Part shown: in pieces, positions 6,628 to 9,658 of the stretch | Layout of the letters: each line of letters begins with the position of its first letter | Numbering within the stretch: position 1 is the first letter of the stretch | DNA from: JAWXTP01 sp044433415 | GTDB lineage: Bacteria > Bacteroidota > Bacteroidia > Bacteroidales > Rikenellaceae | DNA length: 9,658 nt | Direction: 5' to 3' | Assembly: GCA_044433415.1 (NCBI GenBank) | Contig: JAWXTP010000114.1 | Location: 1-9,658 of the forward strand | Translations under genes and position numbers: made by a program | Notes under the pieces: model-generated | Seen by the model: only the letters and a program-made list of their open reading frames with translations | Told to the model about the DNA's origin: nothing | Databases searched by the model: none

Positions 6628-7608
6628 ATGTCACAAAAAACAGCTGTTGTAATCTTAAATTGGAATGGTGCCGATTTTTTATGTAAATTTTTGCCTTCTG
6701 TAGTGAACTTTACAGATAGAGCTATAGCAGATGTTGTTGTCATAGATAATGGTTCTGATGATAATTCTTTATGTGTGCTTCGTGAGCAGTTCAATTCTGT
6801 AAAAATTGTAGAACTAGATAAGAATTATGGTTTCACGGGTGGTTACAACCGAGGTTTAGCTATGCTTAAGGGGTATGAATATTTCTTACTTTTAAATTCT
6901 GATGTTGAGGTCTCAGCAGGTTACTTAGAACCTTTAGTGTCTATGCTTGACAGTGATAAAAATATTGCAGCAGTTCAGCCAAAGATATTATCCTATGAAA
7001 ATAAGCAATATTTTGAATATGCAGGAGCAGCAGGAGGTCTTATTGATATGTTTGGTTTTCCTTACTGTAGAGGTAGGGTAATGAGTAAAGTAGAGCAGGA
7101 TTTAGGTCAATATGATGATGCTTGTGAGATTTTCTGGGCTTCGGGTGCAGCGGTTTTGTTACGTGCTAATTTATACCTAGATTTTGGGGGTCTTGACGAA
7201 GATTATTTTGCTCACATGGAGGAGATAGATTTAGCGTGGAGGCTTAAAAACAGTGGATATAAAATCATGGTTGAACCTGAAAGTGTTGTTTATCACCTAG
7301 GAGGAGGCACTCTACCAAACAATTCCCCTAAAAAGTTATTTTTAAATTTCAGAAACAGTCTTTATACTCTATATAAAAACCTGCCAAGCAATAAGTTATA
7401 TACAATTATCTTTGTAAGAATGTGTCTAGATGGTGTTATAGCCCTTGTCTATTTGTTACAGGGTAAATTCTCCTATTTTAAAGCTGTTATAAAGGCGCAC
7501 TTTGCCTTTTATGGAGCTTTAAAAGTCTTAAAATCGAAAAGAAAATCTATTAAAATATCTAAAGAACCTTTATCGCCTGTATATAAAGGTTTTGTAGGTT
7601 TTCTATAG
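6628..7608 (+). CDS. Family 2 glycosyltransferase, rhamnosyltransferase (WbbL)-like
   Basis: A 326-residue GT-A fold glycosyltransferase, predicted to transfer a sugar from a nucleotide-sugar donor to a surface glycan or lipid-linked acceptor at the cytoplasmic face of the inner membrane. The start shows VVILNWNGADFL (7-18) and VVVIDNGSDD (36-45), the nucleotide-binding strand. LLLNSDVEV (87-95) carries the DxD-like metal site at Asp92. ASGAAVLLR (171-179) and DEDYFAHMEEIDLAWRLKNSGY (190-211) carry the ED motif expected to supply the catalytic base. After residue 240 come a hydrophobic stretch (about 257-277) and a basic tail, suggesting membrane association. It follows the phosphatase stop by 12 bp, so the two are almost certainly co-transcribed. 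No other polysaccharide genes are nearby, so donor and acceptor are unknown. Length is typical for this group. Confidence 0.9.
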   Translation: MSQKTAVVILNWNGADFLCKFLPSVVNFTDRAIADVVVIDNGSDDNSLCVLREQFNSVKIVELDKNYGFTGGYNRGLAMLKGYEYFLLLNSDVEVSAGYLEPLVSMLDSDKNIAAVQPKILSYENKQYFEYAGAAGGLIDMFGFPYCRGRVMSKVEQDLGQYDDACEIFWASGAAVLLRANLYLDFGGLDEDYFAHMEEIDLAWRLKNSGYKIMVEPESVVYHLGGGTLPNNSPKKLFLNFRNSLYTLYKNLPSNKLYTIIFVRMCLDGVIALVYLLQGKFSYFKAVIKAHFAFYGALKVLKSKRKSIKISKEPLSPVYKGFVGFL

Positions 7609-7640
7609 ATTTGGCATATCTACATTATAAATGAGTTTTT

Positions 7641-8534
7641 ATGAACACAAAGAGAATAGGTTTCATTGCTGCTATTATTGCAGCTACAGGATATGGATTG
7701 AATCCATTATTTGCACTCCCTATCTATCGTGAGGGGATGACTGTTGATTCTGTGCTATTTTACCGTATATTATTTGCTTCAATTATACTTGCTGTTATAA
7801 TGATAGCGAAACGACTGAGCTTTAAAGTAACAAAGGCTGAATTTGTTTCACTTTCAGCCCTTGGAGGATTGTTCGCTGTAAACTCATACACGCTTTTCGC
7901 AAGTCTTAACTATATGGATGCAGGTATTGCATGCACCATACTCTTTATATATCCCGTTATAGTAGCGGTGATAATGGCTCTATTTTTTAAGGAAAGGGCT
8001 TCGCTATTGACCTATGGTTGTATAGCCTTGTCATTGGTTGGTGTGTCGATGTTATATAATGGCGAAGGGGAGCAAACCTTAAGTGCTACAGGAGTTGTGT
8101 TAGTGTTAATTTCTGCTCTTGCGTATGCTCTATACATTATAGTTGTTAACAAGTCACGAGCAAGCACAATCAATCCTATTAAAGTCACATTTTATGTAAC
8201 AGCAATTTCGCTAATTCTTTTTGCTGTAAAACTAAATTTTCTAGCTGATTTACAGTCGATACCAAGCATGTATGCAGTTATGAATTTCACTGGATTAGCC
8301 CTTATCACCACAGTGTTAACTATGGTTCTAATCGCCTATGCAGCTAATAAAATAGGTTCGACCCTAACTTCCATAGTTGGGTGTTTAGAGCCTATAACCG
8401 CATTAATTGTAGGCATCTTGATTTTTGACGAAGCCTTAACTGTAAAGATAATAATAGGCGTAACGTTAATACTTACTTCTGTGACATTAGTGATTCTTAA
8501 AGATAGCATAGCTCAACTTATCAACCGAAAGTAG
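7641..8534 (+). CDS. EamA/DMT-superfamily permease
   Basis: A 297-residue inner-membrane protein of the drug/metabolite transporter superfamily with two tandem EamA repeats (about 5-140 and 148-287), five predicted helices each. Family features visible are the opening helix with GYGLNPLF (17-24), FYRILFASIIL (40-50), ILFIYPVIVAVIMALFFKE (100-118) closing the first repeat, and the equivalent CLEPITALIVGILIFDEAL (248-266) in the second. Substrates of such proteins are often metabolites or amino acids exported from the cell, but sequence does not reveal this one. The start at 7641 places a short basic MNTKR segment before the first helix; an ATG at 7631 is in another frame. It lies 32 bp after the glycosyltransferase and probably ends the operon. 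Its TAG stop is also the first base triplet of a heptamer repeat tract. Confidence 0.92.
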   Translation: MNTKRIGFIAAIIAATGYGLNPLFALPIYREGMTVDSVLFYRILFASIILAVIMIAKRLSFKVTKAEFVSLSALGGLFAVNSYTLFASLNYMDAGIACTILFIYPVIVAVIMALFFKERASLLTYGCIALSLVGVSMLYNGEGEQTLSATGVVLVLISALAYALYIIVVNKSRASTINPIKVTFYVTAISLILFAVKLNFLADLQSIPSMYAVMNFTGLALITTVLTMVLIAYAANKIGSTLTSIVGCLEPITALIVGILIFDEALTVKIIIGVTLILTSVTLVILKDSIAQLINRK

Positions 8535-8570
8535 CTTTTTAGCTTGTAGCTTTTAGCTTGTAGCTTGTAG
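8532..8570 (+). repeat. Heptamer tandem repeat (TAGCTTG / TAGCTTT)
   Basis: Five units plus a partial: TAGCTTTT, TAGCTTG, TAGCTTT, TAGCTTG, TAGCTTG, TAG. The first unit begins with the stop codon of the permease gene. Such tracts can vary in copy number by slippage; here extra units would not alter the protein. Confidence 0.85.
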
Positions 8571-8616
8571 GGCGACAAGCGTGGAAAGATTGCTTGAAAG
8601 ATTATTGGAGGGTCAT

Positions 8617-8717
8617 AGGGGTTAAAGGGGTCGCGACAAGCGACTAAAGATTTTGTGAAAATTTTTGTGAAAGATTTTGTGAAAATTTAATCGCTTGTCG
8701 CGACCTCTTTGACCTCT
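8617..8717 (+). repeat. Long imperfect palindrome with internal direct repeats
   Basis: TCGCGACAAGCGA (8631-8643) pairs perfectly with 8691-8703. The pairing extends outward to 27 bp (8617-8643 with 8691-8717); its only three non-Watson-Crick positions are G/T pairs that would be wobbles in a plus-strand RNA. The 47-base loop holds two exact 19-nt direct repeats (8646-8664 and 8670-8688, core GATTTTGTGAAAA) 24 bases apart. A third copy of the arm core, GCGACAAGCG, lies at 8572-8581. No T-run follows. It may be a MITE/REP-like mobile repeat or a structured 3' UTR of the phosphatase operon. Confidence 0.75.
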
Positions 8718-8877
8718 TTGACCCTGTATGACTCGTCCTAAAAAAACTTTACAGTTTCTGGACTTAAATCCTACCATAGTTTTACGTTTTCTAAAAACTT
8801 ATTTTTTTGTCCGTTTATGGCTTTGCACTTTCTTTATTCAAAAGTAAGCAATTTAAATAGATTTTACAAATTTTTAT

Positions 8878-8885
8878 TACTTTTG
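8878..8885 (+). promoter_or_regulatory. Orphan -7 promoter box in the gene-free region
   Basis: TACTTTTG matches TAnnTTTG on the plus strand, but no plausible protein gene follows in that direction. The predicted start, near 8892, is just before the 5' arm of the candidate structured RNA. No -33 box is seen. Confidence 0.4.
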
Positions 8886-8891
8886 CGTTGT

Positions 8892-9045
8892 AAAGCTAAA
8901 GCGGAAACAGGCTCTGCTGAGGAGCAACCTGCTAGGAATAAGTTTTATGATTATACAGTAGATGGGGGAGTTCTTAAAGAAACTCCATGCAGCTCGATGC
9001 TGCATGGAGTTTCAAAATTTAGCGTCCACGGCTGTCCGCTTTTTT
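8892..9045 (+). ncRNA. Candidate structured small RNA, about 154 nt, unassigned class
   Basis: Four signals line up. A -7 box ends at 8885. The 5' segment AAAGCGGA (8898-8905) is exactly complementary to TCCGCTTT (9035-9042), which merges into a T6 run at 9040-9045. Between them are a bulged hairpin (CAGG 8908-8911 with CCTG 8928-8931, CTC with GAG inside) and a perfect 15-bp hairpin (8979-8993 with 8999-9013). A terminal 5'-3' stem ending in a U-run is the form of a free-standing RNA. I do not recognise SRP RNA, tmRNA, RNase P RNA or a tRNA. The 15-bp hairpin may instead simply be the transporter's terminator on the other strand. Confidence 0.35.
8979..9013 (-). terminator. Hairpin, likely terminator of the transporter gene
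   Basis: A perfect 15-bp inverted repeat (8979-8993 with 8999-9013, core ACTCCATGCAGC) has a 5-base loop and lies about 50 bases past the transporter stop. On the minus strand it ends GGAGTTTC followed by TTTAAG, a modest T-rich tail. On the plus strand it is followed by AAAATTT, which is less suitable. Confidence 0.55.
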
Positions 9046-9061
9046 ACGAAAACTACCTAAC

Positions 9062-9658
9062 CTACTTATCCAGTTTATTTACAACCTTACCATATATAAT
9101 AAGCGATACAGCAGATACTAGTGCTATACCTGCAAAGTAAAACCAGATGTAGTGAGCATTAGCAGTTGCAGCTACCCATTCTTCATGAGAAGAGAATAGT
9201 AAAGGATCTGGACAATATTTACTTAATAAGAAACCTGAAAGTCCGAAACCAAAGATAGAAGAAAGGAAAGAGTGAAGGTGGCTAAAACCTAAGTACATGC
9301 CTTCCTCACCTTTAGGAGCTTGTAAAGAGAAGTACTCTAAGAAACGAGGAGAGATAAAAGTCTCAGCTAAACCTTGGAATACTATACCTATAACCATCAT
9401 GAACGCTACAGGGTGCATAGTTAAAATAGTCATGCTAGGGTCAAGAACATTACCTGCTGCCATACATAGAGCCGATACAGGCATGATAAACATACCTACA
9501 GTCATAGAAGCAAGTGCTGAACGTTTACTCATAATCTGAGTCACTAAATTTACTGTTAAAACAACTACTAGAGGGTTTACGTTTGCATACCATGATACAG
9601 CAGCAGCCTCACCAGCTAAACGTAATACATATTTAGGCATAGTAGCATAAAGTTGGTG
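9062..9658 (-). CDS. POT/PTR-like MFS peptide transporter, C-terminal 198 codons (cut by right edge)
   Basis: This is the C-terminal part of a POT-like MFS transporter, ending in a TAG stop at 9064-9062. The frame is open through the right edge, so the internal Met at 9640 is not the start: it is preceded in frame by HQLYAT. By overlap with the left fragment these codons are residues 257-454. Visible are several hydrophobic helices and the stretch GLAETFISPRFLEYF, which resembles the helix-10 region of POT proteins with its conserved Glu and Pro. The protein ends in a short basic tail after the last helix (VVNKLDK). The first 40 codons are identical to the last 40 codons of the left fragment, so the two are either one gene across a circular junction or two near-identical copies. 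A 15-bp hairpin beyond the stop probably ends transcription. Confidence 0.83.
   Translation of the reverse strand, partial: HQLYATMPKYVLRLAGEAAAVSWYANVNPLVVVLTVNLVTQIMSKRSALASMTVGMFIMPVSALCMAAGNVLDPSMTILTMHPVAFMMVIGIVFQGLAETFISPRFLEYFSLQAPKGEEGMYLGFSHLHSFLSSIFGFGLSGFLLSKYCPDPLLFSSHEEWVAATANAHYIWFYFAGIALVSAVSLIIYGKVVNKLDK
9539..9658. repeat. Right copy of 120-bp exact terminal direct repeat
   Basis: Identical to bases 1-120 through the last base of the window. Removing one copy gives a 9,538-bp closed sequence in which the transporter is uninterrupted. Confidence 0.97.

Larger units (their letters stand above)
8535..9061. other. 527-bp gene-free region between convergent genes
   Basis: No convincing protein gene lies here. 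An open frame from 8817 runs across the region but lacks family resemblance and enters the transporter gene antisense; a 39-codon frame from 8728 (opening MTRPKKTLQF) has no support. The contents are the heptamer tract, a scattered GCGACAAGCG motif, the long palindrome, the tandem 9-mer GACCTCTTT (8704-8722 area), the orphan promoter box, the candidate RNA and the terminator hairpin. Stretch 8734-8877 is AT-rich with nothing identifiable. Confidence 0.7.

Noticed and set aside
8646..8688. Two 19-nt repeats considered as a minimal CRISPR
   Set aside because: Only two units with a 5-base separation, lying inside the loop of a palindrome; no array and no cas genes.
8728..8847. 39-codon open frame opening MTRPKKTLQF, considered as a small protein or transposase remnant
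   Set aside because: No motif, promoter or conservation evidence; a frame of this length is expected by chance in AT-rich DNA, and no transposase catalytic residues or terminal repeats were found nearby.
8892..9045. Candidate RNA considered as SRP RNA, because of GAGGAGCAACC and GGAA segments
   Set aside because: The conserved SRP domain IV motif with its tetraloop and asymmetric loop is not present.
8817..9140. 107-codon plus-strand open frame
   Set aside because: It crosses the candidate RNA and the hairpin and ends antisense inside the transporter gene; its translation is low-complexity with no recognisable family.
9297..9539. 80-codon plus-strand frame inside the transporter
   Set aside because: Antisense to a conserved membrane-protein sequence; no features of its own.
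9539..9658. Terminal repeat considered as a phage or transposon terminal redundancy
   Set aside because: It lies inside a conserved transporter coding sequence, in the correct frame, and the window has no phage or transposase genes.

Overview
The window is AT-rich DNA from a member of the Bacteroidota, most likely an anaerobic Bacteroidales. Three things point there. Promoter -7 boxes of the Bacteroidota form TAnnTTTG lie upstream of several genes. Starts sit behind AT-rich leaders with no Shine-Dalgarno motif. The protein families are typical: a lipoprotein M3 dipeptidyl carboxypeptidase, an exported NagZ-like GH3 enzyme, a SpoIIE-type phosphatase of the Bacteroidales kind, and a POT-like peptide permease. 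All complete genes look chromosomal. I see no replication, partition, mobilisation, integrase, transposase, CRISPR or rRNA/tRNA gene.

Layout: (1) 1-888, minus strand: N-terminal 296 codons of a POT/PTR-like MFS transporter, running off the left edge. (2) 1059-3158, minus: M3 peptidase lipoprotein with its own terminator. (3) 3159-3288: divergent promoter region. (4) 3289-5152, plus: rsmE, then a NagZ-like glycosidase, followed by two hairpins; the second is a textbook terminator. (5) 5325-8534, plus: a promoter and structured leader, then a likely operon of SpoIIE-type phosphatase, GT2 glycosyltransferase and EamA permease. (6) 8535-9061: a gene-free stretch with heptamer repeats, a long imperfect palindrome and a candidate structured small RNA. 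(7) 9062-9658, minus: C-terminal part of a POT-like transporter, running off the right edge.

The most striking fact is that the first 120 bases (1-120) are identical to the last 120 (9539-9658). When the ends are overlapped, the two transporter fragments fuse in frame into one intact 454-residue gene. The sequence therefore closes on itself as a 9,538-bp circle made of ordinary chromosomal genes. This could be a circular assembly-graph path, a tandem amplification, or an excised circle; the sequence alone cannot decide.

Functionally, the M3 peptidase (predicted to release dipeptides outside the cytoplasm) and the POT-like permease (predicted to import small peptides) make a plausible peptide-scavenging pair, with separate promoters. 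RsmE modifies 16S rRNA, and the NagZ-like enzyme acts on peptidoglycan-type glycans in the periplasm. The phosphatase, glycosyltransferase and permease share a transcript but have no obvious common pathway. The best candidates for something undescribed are the possible structured RNA at about 8892-9045, the palindromic element at 8617-8717, and the altered C-terminal domain of the phosphatase.
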